A DNA stretch of 64,000 nt from RCC1774 sp050330855 (GCA_050330855.1 JBHJNL010000007.1:91728-155727); one strand, 5' to 3'. Positions 27,781 to 37,265 are shown, numbered from the stretch's first letter. The notes: generated by a model from the sequence alone, not told the origin. A program made the numbers and translations.

Positions 27781-28007
27781 TTCATTCAAAAAGTTGGTGT
27801 GGCTGCGGGTGCCCCTAGCATTGTGGTGTCGCTGTGGAAGGTTTCAGATCAAGCAACCGTTGACCTAATGGTGGCTTTTTATGAGCAACTCAAATCGAAC
27901 CTTAATAAAGCTCAGGCTCTGAGGTAGGCTATGCTTCAAACTCGAAAAAATATCCTAACTCAGTGGATTGGGCGGCCTTCACTCTGATCGGAGAAGCGGG
28001 TAATTGA
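27781..28007 (+). pseudogene. C-terminal remnant of a CHAT-domain (caspase-like) protein
   Basis: Reading from 27781 gives the end of a CHAT peptidase domain: GVAAGAPSIVVSLWKVSDQA, then LMVAFYEQL and KAQALR. A stop codon TAG at 27925-27927 replaces the expected glutamine before AMLQT. A frameshift follows, and the other frame ends with DWAAFTLIGEAGN and a stop at 28005, the usual CHAT C-terminus. Nothing of the N-terminal TPR or catalytic part is left. It is a decayed fragment, not an expressed gene. Confidence 0.8.
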
Positions 28008-28115
28008 CCTGCCCCATCGCTGGATTCAGAGGATGGCCCTTGAGACCATCCTCTGCCTACTTACTCATTGTCTCAACTATCGCTCTGACCCCTTACAGTA
28101 GAAATATTCTCTTCA

Positions 28116-29642
28116 GTGCGACCCATTGTGAGCCATCCAGACTACCTTGAACGCATCCTGACCGCCCGTGTCTATGATGTGGCGCAAGAAACCCCCCTTG
28201 AATTTGCCCCTCGCCTGTCCAGTCGGCTGCACAACCAGGTTTTACTAAAGCGAGAAGATATGCAATCGGTCTTCTCTTTCAAATTGCGGGGCGCTTATAA
28301 CAAAATGGCTCAGCTCTCCAGCACCGAGCTTGCCAAAGGCGTGATTGCTGCCTCCGCCGGGAATCATGCCCAAGGGGTCGCGCTGGGCGCTAAAACGCTT
28401 GGGACAACGGCTCTGATTGTCATGCCCGTCACAACGCCCCAAATGAAGATAGATGCCGTGGCGGCACGGGGAGCAGAAGTAGTTCTTTATGGGGACACCT
28501 ACGATGATGCCTGTACCCATGCCAAAGCATTAGCCGCAGAAAAGGGGCTGACCTTTATTCATCCCTTTGACGATCCTGATGTGATCGCGGGCCAAGGCAC
28601 CATTGGCATGGAGATTTTACGACAGCATCAGAAACCCCTTCACGCGATCTTTGTTGCCATTGGTGGGGGTGGTCTGATTGCAGGAATTGCAGCCTACATC
28701 AAACGACTTCGGCCTGAGATTCGTATCATTGGGGTAGAGCCAGTCGATGCCGATGCAATGCATCGATCGCTAGCGGCTGGGCAACGGATTGGACTGACCC
28801 AAGTGGGCCTATTTGCCGATGGTGTGGCGGTAAGCGAGGTGGGTGAGGAAACCTTTCGGCTCTGTCAGCTATATGTGGATGAAGTGTTGCTCGTGAGTAC
28901 CGATGATATCTGCGCGGCCATTAAAGATGTCTTTGAAGATACCCGCTCTATTTTGGAACCGGCAGGGGCACTTGCGATCGCAGGTGCGAAAGCCTATGTC
29001 GAACGGGAACAACTCACCGATCAAACCTTGGTTGCGATCGCCTGCGGAGCCAACATGAACTTTGACCGTCTTCGGTTTGTGGCCGAGCGAGCTGAACTTG
29101 GCGAGCGCCGCGAGGCCATCCTGGCGGTCACGATTCCTGAAGAGCGGGGCAGCTTTTTGAAACTCTGCCGCAGTATGGGCAAACACGGCATCACAGAATT
29201 TAGTTACCGGATGACGGATTCCCACCAGGCCCATATTTTTATCGGCGTCAAAATTCAAAATCGAGCCGACGCCGCAGCCATTATTGCCACCCTAGAAGCA
29301 CAAGGCTTTAGCACCTTGGACCTCACCGACGATGAACTGGCGAAACTCCATCTTCGCTATATGGTAGGGGGGCGCTCACCGTTCGCTGAAAACGAGCTGC
29401 TCTATCGCTTCGAGTTCCCTGAACGGCCCGGTGCGCTCATGAAGTTCTTGAGCTGCATGAGCCCGAATTGGAATATTAGTCTGTTTCACTACCGCAATCA
29501 CGGCGCAGACTATGGCCGGATTGCCGTGGGGATGCAGGTGCCTCTCCATGAAATGCAGGATTTCCATGCCTTTCTGGAGACCCTTGGCTATCGATACTGG
29601 GATGAGAGCCAAAATCCCACCTATAAGTTATTTCTGGGCTAA
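28116..29642 (+). CDS. ilvA: Threonine ammonia-lyase (threonine deaminase), biosynthetic
   Basis: PLP enzyme converting threonine to 2-oxobutanoate, the first step of isoleucine synthesis. It has 508 residues, as expected for the long regulated form. The PLP lysine is about K56 (FSFKLRGAYNK); SAGNHAQG and the AIGGGGLIAGIA phosphate loop follow. The C-terminal third (from about 330) holds two ACT-like regulatory segments (AILAVTIPEERGSFLKLC and YRFEFPERPGALMKFL), which in the family bind isoleucine and valine. GTG start. Confidence 0.93.
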   Translation: MRPIVSHPDYLERILTARVYDVAQETPLEFAPRLSSRLHNQVLLKREDMQSVFSFKLRGAYNKMAQLSSTELAKGVIAASAGNHAQGVALGAKTLGTTALIVMPVTTPQMKIDAVAARGAEVVLYGDTYDDACTHAKALAAEKGLTFIHPFDDPDVIAGQGTIGMEILRQHQKPLHAIFVAIGGGGLIAGIAAYIKRLRPEIRIIGVEPVDADAMHRSLAAGQRIGLTQVGLFADGVAVSEVGEETFRLCQLYVDEVLLVSTDDICAAIKDVFEDTRSILEPAGALAIAGAKAYVEREQLTDQTLVAIACGANMNFDRLRFVAERAELGERREAILAVTIPEERGSFLKLCRSMGKHGITEFSYRMTDSHQAHIFIGVKIQNRADAAAIIATLEAQGFSTLDLTDDELAKLHLRYMVGGRSPFAENELLYRFEFPERPGALMKFLSCMSPNWNISLFHYRNHGADYGRIAVGMQVPLHEMQDFHAFLETLGYRYWDESQNPTYKLFLG

Positions 29643-30159
29643 CGCGATCCCGATTCAGCGATTCAGATAGGCGCACCTCTTACGATTCAATCAGAAGTTC
29701 TGCACAGCTATCAGCGGCTAGAGGAAAAAGTATACCTGCAAAAGGTTAAGACTTTGCTATGTGCTGATTAACGTTTATATCTTGAACTTTTAAATCTGTT
29801 TTAGGGCTAGAAGAAAAAATCTATAACCCGATAGAGCGCTGCTAATTTTAATCAATTTGAGATCAAGATGAAAATTAATTTTACTCTTTTTAGACCCTTA
29901 GCATCACAGAGATGATACTAGGATTTTAGGAGGAGGAGATCATTGATCGTGACTGGATTAATTGAACATTACTGAGTACTTAATGTGTTCATATCTGTCT
30001 CTTAATCATTCAATGGAATTATTGTTTTGGCCCCAGTGATTTTGTGTCACTCAGTAGTCGGGCCTGCTACTTCGTTGATCGTTCTGTACAGGGCGATCGC
30101 AGTTTGTGTGTGATTTTTATCTGCCATTGCCAGTATTTTTAGGAGAGTCAGAGAGCCTC
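29643..30159. other. Intergenic region upstream of the large phosphatase gene
   Basis: About 517 AT-rich bases. It holds a candidate Pho box (29743-29772) and a strong AGGAGGAGGAG purine run at 29929-29939. The latter precedes only a 10-codon frame (TTG 29943 to TGA 29975), possibly a leader peptide. A HIP1 octamer and an AGGAGAG ribosome binding site lie before the large gene. Confidence 0.5.
29743..29772 (-). promoter_or_regulatory. Candidate Pho box (PhoB/SphR-type)
   Basis: AGGTTAAG at 29743-29750 is the exact complement of the cyanobacterial Pho unit CTTAACCT. Two weaker 8-base units follow at exact 11-base steps (29754-29761 and 29765-29772, TGATTAAC), each separated by three bases. 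This spacing is the known Pho-box arrangement. It lies about 390 bases before a protein whose domains act on phosphoesters. Only the first unit is strong, so this is a candidate. Confidence 0.4.
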
Positions 30160-33100
30160 ATGGATGCAAATTTTGATACATTTCAGCCTGCTCAGGCTGA
30201 CGGTCTCGAAGGATATACCGTTGATCCTATTGTCACCATTGGCGAGTCGATCGATGACTATATTCCGGCTGGAATTCCAGACGGAATGGGGGCATTCAAG
30301 CTGGATGATCATACCGTTCGCATTCTCGTCAGCCATGAGTTAAGACCCGATGTAGGCTACGCATACCAACTAGCAAATGGGACTGAACTCACAGGAGCAC
30401 GAGTTAGCTATTTCGATATCGATAAAACCACGCGAAATATTAAAGATGCAGGCTTAGCCTACGACACCATCATCAATAGAGCCGGAGAAATCGTTGATGA
30501 AGCCTCTGACTTAGAATCTAGCAGTCTGAGCCGGTTTTGTTCAGCCCACTACATTGAGGCCAATCAGTTTGGCGAAGGACGGGGTTTAGTCGATGGCCTC
30601 TTTTTCACCGGAGAAGAAAACAGTGGCGGCACGGAGTTCGTGCTTGACCCTGCTAGTAATACGCTCTACGCAGTACCCTGGATGGGTCGGGCCGCTTGGG
30701 AAAACGTCACTGAATTAGATACCGGTACCACGGACAAAGTAGCTTTCCTCGTCGGAGATGATCGCGAAGGGGCACCGCTGCTGATGTATGTCGGCACCAA
30801 GGACACCAGTGAAGGCGCAGGGGTTCTAGAGCGCAATGGTCTCGTTGGTGGTCAGCTCTATGTCTGGGCTGCAGATACGGGTGAAACCACACCCGAAGAG
30901 TTCAACGGTACCTTCGAGAGTCGGGACGGAAGCTGGGTTGAAATCCCCTTTTACAATCCAGCTCAGGCAGGTACTGCAGTTAGTCAAGACGAGCTTGGCT
31001 ATGATGCCCAAGGCTTCGCCACTCAAGCTCAGCAGGATGCCTTGGCTGAAGCCGCCGGTGCGTTTCAGTTCTCCCGCCCTGAAGACGTCGCCACCAACCC
31101 TGAAGATGGAACCCAGGCCGTTCTAGCCTCCACAGGTCGTGACAGCCTCTTCCCTTCTGATAGTTGGGGCACCACCTACATCATCGATACAGATTTTGGC
31201 GCTGATGGCACCCCCGCCACAGGATTGGTCAAAGCCATTTATGACGGCGATGACGCCGGTGTCGGTCAGTTTGAAGAGTCAGACTTCGGTCTACGGAGTC
31301 CTGACAATTTGGATTGGTCAGATGATGGCAATATCTACATTCAGGAAGACCGCTCCTTCAGTGAGTTCGGCCTTACTTCGGGAGAAGAAGCCTCGATTTG
31401 GAAGCTTAACCCTGAGTCCGGTGAGCTGACCCGGATTGCCCAGCTTGATCGTTCTGCAGTGCCTGCCGGTCAAAGCGATGGTAACCCTACTGATATCGGG
31501 AATTGGGAGTCCTCCGGCATTCTAGATGTCTCTGAACTCTTTGATCAAGAAGCTGGCAGTCTGTTTATTTACAATACTCAAGCCCATAGCTTGGGTGGAG
31601 GCCCGATTGACTCCGAAAATCTCGTTGAGGGAGGCCAGATTGCGTTTTTGAGCCGTCCGGCGGAGCTAGAGGGTTACGCTTCTTTACCAGCGGATACCTT
31701 TGCTGAGGGGCCACCGGCGGGCGGAGATAACGGCAACGGCGGCCCCATTGATGCTAATGGTCGAACGGGTCCCTTTGATGGTCAGCCGATTCAGGGATTC
31801 AGCGGTGTGCAGTTTGCAGACAGCGACGGTAGTTTCTGGTTCTTGTCTGATAATGGCTTTGGTGGTCAAGACAATAGCTCTGACTATTTGCTCAGGCTCT
31901 ACAAAGCTGATCCTAGCTTTGCCGGTTCTGAAGGGGGTGACGGCAGCGTTGCCATCGAAGACTTTATTCAGCTTAGCGACCCCAACGGTTTGATTGGCTT
32001 TGATATCCAAAACGGAGATACAGTAGAGCGTCTATTGACTGGCGCTGACTTTGATGTGGAGTCCTTTGTCATCGACGGTAATGGTGAGATCTGGATTGGT
32101 GAAGAGTTTGGTCCCTATCTGCTCCACTTCGATGCCACTGGAACCCTTCTAGATGCTCCTATTCCGACGCCTAATCCAGTCGAGCTGAATACGCTTAATG
32201 GTCAAGACCCCATTGTGATTGGTCACCGGGGCGCAAGTGGTGTTTTGCCTGAGCATACGCTAGAGGCTTATCGAGTTGCGATCGCACAGGGCGCAGACTT
32301 CATTGAGCCAGATTTAGTGAGTACCAAAGACGGCGTGCTCATCGCTCGCCACGAACCCATTTTAGATGACACCACCAACGTCACTGAGGTGTTCGGTCCA
32401 GAGCGGATGTCTACTAAGTTCTTAGATGGCGTCGAAACCACAGCCTATTTCGCGGAAGACTTCACCCTTGAAGAAATCAAAATGCTGCGGGCGGTCCAGT
32501 CGCGAGACTTCCGTTCTCAAGACTTCAACGGTGCCTTTGAAATTCCCACCTTCAAAGAAGTGATTGAGCTGGTTCAAGAGGTTGAGGCCCAGACCGGTCA
32601 GGCCGTCGGCATTTATCCTGAAACCAAGCATCCCACTTTCTTTGATCTGCAGGGATTGTCTCTCGAAAGGAAGGTTATTTCCACACTTCAAGAAACGGGG
32701 TTCACTGATCCAAATCGCATCTTTATCCAGTCCTTTGAGTTCCAGAACCTCATTGAACTCCAAGCAATGCTAGATGCTGAAGGACTAGGCGATATTCCTC
32801 TGGTGCAGCTCTATGGTGACACTACCGATAGCGCCAATCCCGATGACACCTTCTCAGTTCCCTATGACGTTCGCTTTAACGTCCAGCAGCAGAATGACCT
32901 TGTTGCCATCTACGGCCAAGCGTTTCTAGATGCGGCTGAAAACCCCCTATCTGAGGACACAATTTATAGCGACCTCGACAGTCCAGAATTTTTGCAACTG
33001 ATCAGCCAGCGGTATGCAGAGGGTGCCGGTCCTTGGAAGAATAACTTCCTGCTCCGTGAGGCTCTTGGTGCCCCGGTTGACGGTGATGGCGATGGTGTCG

Positions 33101-36100
33101 CTGAGATTACAACTCAGCTCACGGGGGAAGTGACTTCCTTCATTGATGACGCCCACGATGCAGGACTGCAGGTTCACCCCTACACGCTCCGAAATGAAGA
33201 GCGATTCTTGACGCTCAAGCCCGACGGGACACCCCAAACTCCTGAAGAAGAGTTTGAGCAACTGATCGAGCTTGGCGTCGATGGATTCTTTACTGACTTC
33301 CCCGGTACAGGGGACCAAGTTCGAGATTTGCTGGTGGCGGATCAGGTGCGATCGCCTCAGAACCCAGAGGTCCAATCCGGCGATGCCGTCGCTAATATCG
33401 CTGGCTCCCGTGGTTTTGAAGGCATGGCAATCAGCCCAGACCGTCAAACTCTCTATCCACTCCTAGAAGGAACAGTAGAAGGCGATCCAGAAGGGTCACT
33501 CCGCATCTACGAATTCGATGTCGCTTCCAGTGAGTATCAAGGACTCGTCGGTCGCTATCAACTCGACGATCCCAGCCATGCCATTGGTGACTTCTCGGTA
33601 ATCAATAACAACGAGTACCTCGTCATTGAGCGTGACGGCAATCAAGGGGAAGATGCCGCCTTCAAAAAGATTTTCAAGGTGGATCTGTCTAAGGTTGACG
33701 AGAACGGCAACGTCCTCAAAGAAGAGCTGGTTGACTTACTCAACATCAGAGACCCTAACGACCTTAACGGAGACGGCAGCACCACCTTTGACTTCCCGTT
33801 TGTCACCATCGAAGATGTCTTAGTCTTAGATGCTGACACCATCCTGGTTGCCAACGACAACAACTATCCCTTCTCTGTTGGTCGGGGACCAGACATCGAC
33901 AATAACGAAATCATTCAAATTAAGCTCGATCAGCCCCTCGATTTAGATGCCCGTGTCGGTCAAGCTGGTCTCGATCGGTTTGGAATCAGCGGTAATCAGT
34001 TTGATACAGTGGAACTAGCGCAGATTGTAGGTCTTGAAGACTATGTGGTGGACCCCGTCTTCACTATCGGTGAGACCTACGGCGGCTACACTCCCCCCGG
34101 AATTCTGGATGGCTTGGGTGCCTTTGAGCTAGATGAAAACACAGTGCGCGTCCTTGCCAATCACGAGCTAAGACCCGATCAGGGCTATGCATACCAGCTT
34201 GAGAACGGCACCGAACTGGTGGGAGCCAGAGTCAGCTACTTCGATATCGACAAAACCAGCCGTGCGGTGGTAGATGCAGGCTTAGCCTACGACACCATCA
34301 TTAATCGAGCAGGTGAAGAAGTCGATGAAATCACCGACCTTGAGTACAGAGGACTCAATCGTCTCTGTTCAGCCCAGTATATTGAGGCTGAGCAGTTTGG
34401 CAGCGGACGCGGCCTCGTTGATGGTCTTTTCTTCACTGGAGAAGAGGCCAACGGCGGCACTGAATTTGTGCTCGACCCCGCCACCAATACCCTCCATGCT
34501 GTTCCTTGGATGGGCCGTGCGGCTTGGGAAAGTGTGACTGAGCTAGATACGGGCACCACCGATAAGATTGCTTTACTCATCGGAGACGACCGACAAGGCG
34601 CGCCACTTCTGCTCTATGTCGGCACGAAAGATGCTAGCGATGGCGCAGGCGTTCTAGAGCGCAACGGTCTTGTTGGCGGTCAGCTTTACGTCTGGGCCGC
34701 AGACAGTGGCGAAACAACCCCTGAAGAATATAACGGCACAGGCGAGAGTCGTACCGGAAGCTGGGTTGAGATTCCGGTCTATGATGCCGCTCAAGCTGGC
34801 ACTGCCGTTGACTCCAATGCTGACGGCGATATCCAAGATGATTTAGGCTACGACGCCCAGGGTTTTGCAACCCAAGCTCAGCAGGATGCCCTTGCTGCAG
34901 CCGCTGGTGCGTTCCAGTTCTCTCGTCCAGAAGATGTCGCCACTAACCCTGAAGAGGGAACTCAGGCGGTTCTGGCTTCTACAGGTCGGGACAGCCTCTT
35001 CCCGTCGGATAGTTGGGGCACGACTTACCTTATCGACACTGATTTTGGCGCAGACGGCACACCGATGACAGCCACCATCAACGCGATTTATGACGGTGAT
35101 GATGCGGGTGACGGCCAATTTGCTGGCTCTGACTTCGGTTTACGGAGTCCCGATAATTTAGACTGGGCCGATGATGGCAACATCTATATTCAAGAAGACC
35201 GCTCCTTCGACGAGTTTGGTCAAACCTCTGGAGAAGAGACCTCGATTTGGAGACTTGATCCAGATTCCGGTGAACTGACTCGCGTTGCCCAAGTCGATCG
35301 CACAGCCCTACCACTAGGCCAAACTGACAGCGACCCCACCGACCTTGGCAACTGGGAGACCTCTGGTATTCTCGATGTTTCCGAGCTATTTGGTGAAGAA
35401 GCCGGTCGCCTACTTCTATTTGATGTGCAGGCCCATAGCCTTGGCGAGGGCGTCATTGATGCGGAAAATCTTGTGCAGGGGGGCCAATTGGTCTTCTTAG
35501 AAGTTCCTGACTTGGAGGATCCCAGAAACGAGATTATCGGCACTAACCGCGCTGATACTCTGCGAGGTACCAAGGGTGCTGACTTCATTCAGGCACTCGC
35601 TGGCGCTGACACCATCAGAAGCCTTGGCGGTGATGACACTATTGAAGGCGGCAACGGTAGAGACACCATCTTGAGCGGCAATGGCGCTAACCTCATTGAT
35701 GGCGGTAACGGTCGGGATGATATCAACGGGGGCGGTGGTCATGACACTATATTGGGTGGCAATGGTCGCGATACTCTCATTGGTGGCAAAGGAGACGACT
35801 GGTTAGCTGGCGGTGCTGGAAACGACCGTATTGAAGGGGGTGAAGGAAGCGATACCCTGATCGGGGGTGCAGGCCGGGATGATCTCTATGGTGGTAGCAG
35901 CAGTGACTTGTTTGTTCTGGACGTGGGTCAAGGTCGAGATACGATCCATGACTTCAATGTACGTTTTGATGCTCTGGGTCTCTCTGAGGGTCTCACGGTG
36001 GCTCAGCTAGGCGTTTCTGAGCGCAATAATGATAGTACGCTCATTCAGCTCCTGGAAATCCATCAAACGCTGGCGGTGCTTGAGGGTGTTAGTGCCACAC

Positions 36101-36141
36101 TAGATGAACTCTCCTTCGAGATCTATACTCCTGTGGTTTAG
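30160..36141 (+). CDS. Giant RTX protein: two DUF839/PhoX-like domains, phytase-type esterase and glycerophosphodiesterase domains
   Basis: About 1993 residues. ATG 30160 follows an AGGAGAG site and is preferred over GTG 30106. Domains in order: DUF839/PhoX-like copy 1 (about 15-500); first half of an esterase-like phytase domain (about 535-675: FSGVQFADSDGSFWFLSDNG, DVESFVIDGNGEIWIGEEFG); an inserted GDPD domain (about 685-1055: IGHRGASGVLPEHTLEAY, EPDLVSTKDGVLIARHEP); the second phytase half (about 1078-1258: GFEGMAISPDRQTLYPLLEG); DUF839 copy 2 (about 1290-1780); RTX repeats (about 1790-1930) and a short tail. EF-hand-like DxDxDG stretches occur. No N-terminal signal is seen; the RTX C-terminus indicates type I secretion. 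Likely function: extracellular phosphate release from monoesters, phytate-like substrates and glycerophosphodiesters, probably calcium-dependent. Activities are inferred from family membership. Confidence 0.85.
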   Translation: MDANFDTFQPAQADGLEGYTVDPIVTIGESIDDYIPAGIPDGMGAFKLDDHTVRILVSHELRPDVGYAYQLANGTELTGARVSYFDIDKTTRNIKDAGLAYDTIINRAGEIVDEASDLESSSLSRFCSAHYIEANQFGEGRGLVDGLFFTGEENSGGTEFVLDPASNTLYAVPWMGRAAWENVTELDTGTTDKVAFLVGDDREGAPLLMYVGTKDTSEGAGVLERNGLVGGQLYVWAADTGETTPEEFNGTFESRDGSWVEIPFYNPAQAGTAVSQDELGYDAQGFATQAQQDALAEAAGAFQFSRPEDVATNPEDGTQAVLASTGRDSLFPSDSWGTTYIIDTDFGADGTPATGLVKAIYDGDDAGVGQFEESDFGLRSPDNLDWSDDGNIYIQEDRSFSEFGLTSGEEASIWKLNPESGELTRIAQLDRSAVPAGQSDGNPTDIGNWESSGILDVSELFDQEAGSLFIYNTQAHSLGGGPIDSENLVEGGQIAFLSRPAELEGYASLPADTFAEGPPAGGDNGNGGPIDANGRTGPFDGQPIQGFSGVQFADSDGSFWFLSDNGFGGQDNSSDYLLRLYKADPSFAGSEGGDGSVAIEDFIQLSDPNGLIGFDIQNGDTVERLLTGADFDVESFVIDGNGEIWIGEEFGPYLLHFDATGTLLDAPIPTPNPVELNTLNGQDPIVIGHRGASGVLPEHTLEAYRVAIAQGADFIEPDLVSTKDGVLIARHEPILDDTTNVTEVFGPERMSTKFLDGVETTAYFAEDFTLEEIKMLRAVQSRDFRSQDFNGAFEIPTFKEVIELVQEVEAQTGQAVGIYPETKHPTFFDLQGLSLERKVISTLQETGFTDPNRIFIQSFEFQNLIELQAMLDAEGLGDIPLVQLYGDTTDSANPDDTFSVPYDVRFNVQQQNDLVAIYGQAFLDAAENPLSEDTIYSDLDSPEFLQLISQRYAEGAGPWKNNFLLREALGAPVDGDGDGVAEITTQLTGEVTSFIDDAHDAGLQVHPYTLRNEERFLTLKPDGTPQTPEEEFEQLIELGVDGFFTDFPGTGDQVRDLLVADQVRSPQNPEVQSGDAVANIAGSRGFEGMAISPDRQTLYPLLEGTVEGDPEGSLRIYEFDVASSEYQGLVGRYQLDDPSHAIGDFSVINNNEYLVIERDGNQGEDAAFKKIFKVDLSKVDENGNVLKEELVDLLNIRDPNDLNGDGSTTFDFPFVTIEDVLVLDADTILVANDNNYPFSVGRGPDIDNNEIIQIKLDQPLDLDARVGQAGLDRFGISGNQFDTVELAQIVGLEDYVVDPVFTIGETYGGYTPPGILDGLGAFELDENTVRVLANHELRPDQGYAYQLENGTELVGARVSYFDIDKTSRAVVDAGLAYDTIINRAGEEVDEITDLEYRGLNRLCSAQYIEAEQFGSGRGLVDGLFFTGEEANGGTEFVLDPATNTLHAVPWMGRAAWESVTELDTGTTDKIALLIGDDRQGAPLLLYVGTKDASDGAGVLERNGLVGGQLYVWAADSGETTPEEYNGTGESRTGSWVEIPVYDAAQAGTAVDSNADGDIQDDLGYDAQGFATQAQQDALAAAAGAFQFSRPEDVATNPEEGTQAVLASTGRDSLFPSDSWGTTYLIDTDFGADGTPMTATINAIYDGDDAGDGQFAGSDFGLRSPDNLDWADDGNIYIQEDRSFDEFGQTSGEETSIWRLDPDSGELTRVAQVDRTALPLGQTDSDPTDLGNWETSGILDVSELFGEEAGRLLLFDVQAHSLGEGVIDAENLVQGGQLVFLEVPDLEDPRNEIIGTNRADTLRGTKGADFIQALAGADTIRSLGGDDTIEGGNGRDTILSGNGANLIDGGNGRDDINGGGGHDTILGGNGRDTLIGGKGDDWLAGGAGNDRIEGGEGSDTLIGGAGRDDLYGGSSSDLFVLDVGQGRDTIHDFNVRFDALGLSEGLTVAQLGVSERNNDSTLIQLLEIHQTLAVLEGVSATLDELSFEIYTPVV
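30205..31560 (+). repeat. Internal duplication, copy 1 (DUF839/PhoX-like)
   Basis: Encodes GLEGYTVDPIVTIGES through the DVSELF and QAHSLG blocks. Nearly every block recurs in order in copy 2; in the best stretches about four of five residues match by eye. Confidence 0.85.
34030..35442 (+). repeat. Internal duplication, copy 2 (DUF839/PhoX-like)
   Basis: Second copy within the same gene, starting GLEDYVVDPVFTIGET. It has an extra insert DSNADGDIQDD that looks like a calcium-binding EF-hand loop, absent from copy 1. Confidence 0.85.
35532..35941 (+). repeat. RTX (hemolysin-type calcium-binding) nonapeptide repeats
   Basis: Array of GGxGxDxLx-type nonapeptides (for example GGNGRDTIL, GGKGDDWLA, GGAGNDRIE, GGEGSDTLI) near the C-terminus of the large protein. 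Such arrays fold into a calcium-bound beta-roll after type I secretion. Confidence 0.9.
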
Positions 36142-36209
36142 ACGATAGGGGCTTTGGGGGAGATGCGATCGCATCCCTCCCACAAAGACCTCTCCCAAAT
36201 AAATCAACA

Positions 36210-36254
36210 GGTCTGATTGAAGAGTGTCACAGTAATTCAGTCAGACCCTTTTTA
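36210..36254 (+). terminator. Probable terminator after the RTX protein gene
   Basis: GGTCTGA at 36210 pairs with TCAGACC at 36241, followed by a CTTTTTATT tract. The loop is long (24 bases), which lowers confidence. A second palindrome containing a HIP1 octamer lies just upstream at about 36162-36180. Confidence 0.45.
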
Positions 36255-36340
36255 TTGTTTAAACGGGCATAAACTACCGATAGCATCTCGACCTCCTCTA
36301 CATTGCCAGGGCGTAGCACCAGAAGCAAAGGGAAATGAGG

Positions 36341-37222
36341 TTAAAACGGTTGAGTCTCAGTGGTTGCTAGCTGCTGTAAATACTGGCCGTATCCAGTCTT
36401 CAGCAAGGTTTGACTGAGGCGGAGCAATTGGTCCACGTCAATATAGCCCATTCGATAGGCAACCTCTTCAATACAGGCAATTCTCAGACCCTGCCGCTGC
36501 TCTAGCGTTTCAACAAATACTGAAGCCTTCAGTAAACTTTCATGGGTGCCGGTGTCGAGCCAAGCAACGCCTCGACTCAAGCGCTCTACCTGCAGTTGCC
36601 CTAACTCTAAATAGGTGCGGTTGATATCGGTAATCTCTAGCTCCCCCCGCGCTGAGGGCTGCAGACCCGCTGCAATGTCGATCACCTGATTGTCATAGAA
36701 GTACAGCCCGGTAACGGCATAGTTCGATTTAGGCTGCTGGGGCTTTTCTTCGAGGCCGATGACTTGGCCTTGCCTGTCAAATTCTAAGACACCATAGCGT
36801 TCTGGGTCTTGAACCCAGTAGCCGTAGACAATGCCCCCGGACTGCAGATGCTGGCTTTTTTGCAGTCTTTCGGCCAGGGAATCGCCATAGAAGATGTTGT
36901 CCCCAAGCACTAGGGCCACGCTATCATCACCAATGAAGGAGCGGCCAATAATAAAGGCCTGGGCTAGTCCTTCTGGGTTGGGCTGTACGGCATAGCGAAG
37001 ATTGAGACCCAGATGACTGCCGTCTTGAAATAAACGCTCAAACAACGGCAAATCTTGGGGTGTAGAAATGAGCAGAATATCCCGAATACCCGCCAACATG
37101 AGCGTTGATAACGGATAGTAAATCATCGGCTTGTCATAGATCGGCATCAACTGCTTAGAGATGACCTGAGTGATGGGATAGAGGCGTGAACCTGTTCCCC
37201 CCGCTAAAATAATGCCTTTCAT
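36341..37222 (-). CDS. rfbA: Glucose-1-phosphate thymidylyltransferase
   Basis: Makes dTDP-glucose from glucose-1-phosphate and dTTP, the first step to dTDP-rhamnose and related sugars. It starts MKGIILAGGTGSRLYP with the nucleotide-binding GGTGSRL, followed by KQLMPIYDKPMIYYPLSTLM, the FIIGRSFIGDDSVALVLGDN block and VAWLDTGTHESLL. Start set at ATG 37222, giving 293 residues, the normal RfbA length; the frame runs on to 37342 into the GyrA coding end. The dTDP-sugar may feed the polysaccharide cluster, but rfbB, C and D are not in the window. Confidence 0.92.
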   Translation of the reverse strand: MKGIILAGGTGSRLYPITQVISKQLMPIYDKPMIYYPLSTLMLAGIRDILLISTPQDLPLFERLFQDGSHLGLNLRYAVQPNPEGLAQAFIIGRSFIGDDSVALVLGDNIFYGDSLAERLQKSQHLQSGGIVYGYWVQDPERYGVLEFDRQGQVIGLEEKPQQPKSNYAVTGLYFYDNQVIDIAAGLQPSARGELEITDINRTYLELGQLQVERLSRGVAWLDTGTHESLLKASVFVETLEQRQGLRIACIEEVAYRMGYIDVDQLLRLSQTLLKTGYGQYLQQLATTETQPF

Positions 37223-37265
37223 CGTCGTTAGCCCCCTTGATGATCTCTTGCGATAGTGCCTAACT

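Noticed and set aside
30707..35742. Many antisense and shifted frames within the RTX gene
   Set aside because: They come from the repetitive, GC-balanced coding sequence; the long frame has domains and motifs throughout.
36217..36417. 66-codon + strand frame after the RTX gene
   Set aside because: It contains the terminator hairpin and overlaps the end of rfbA on the other strand.
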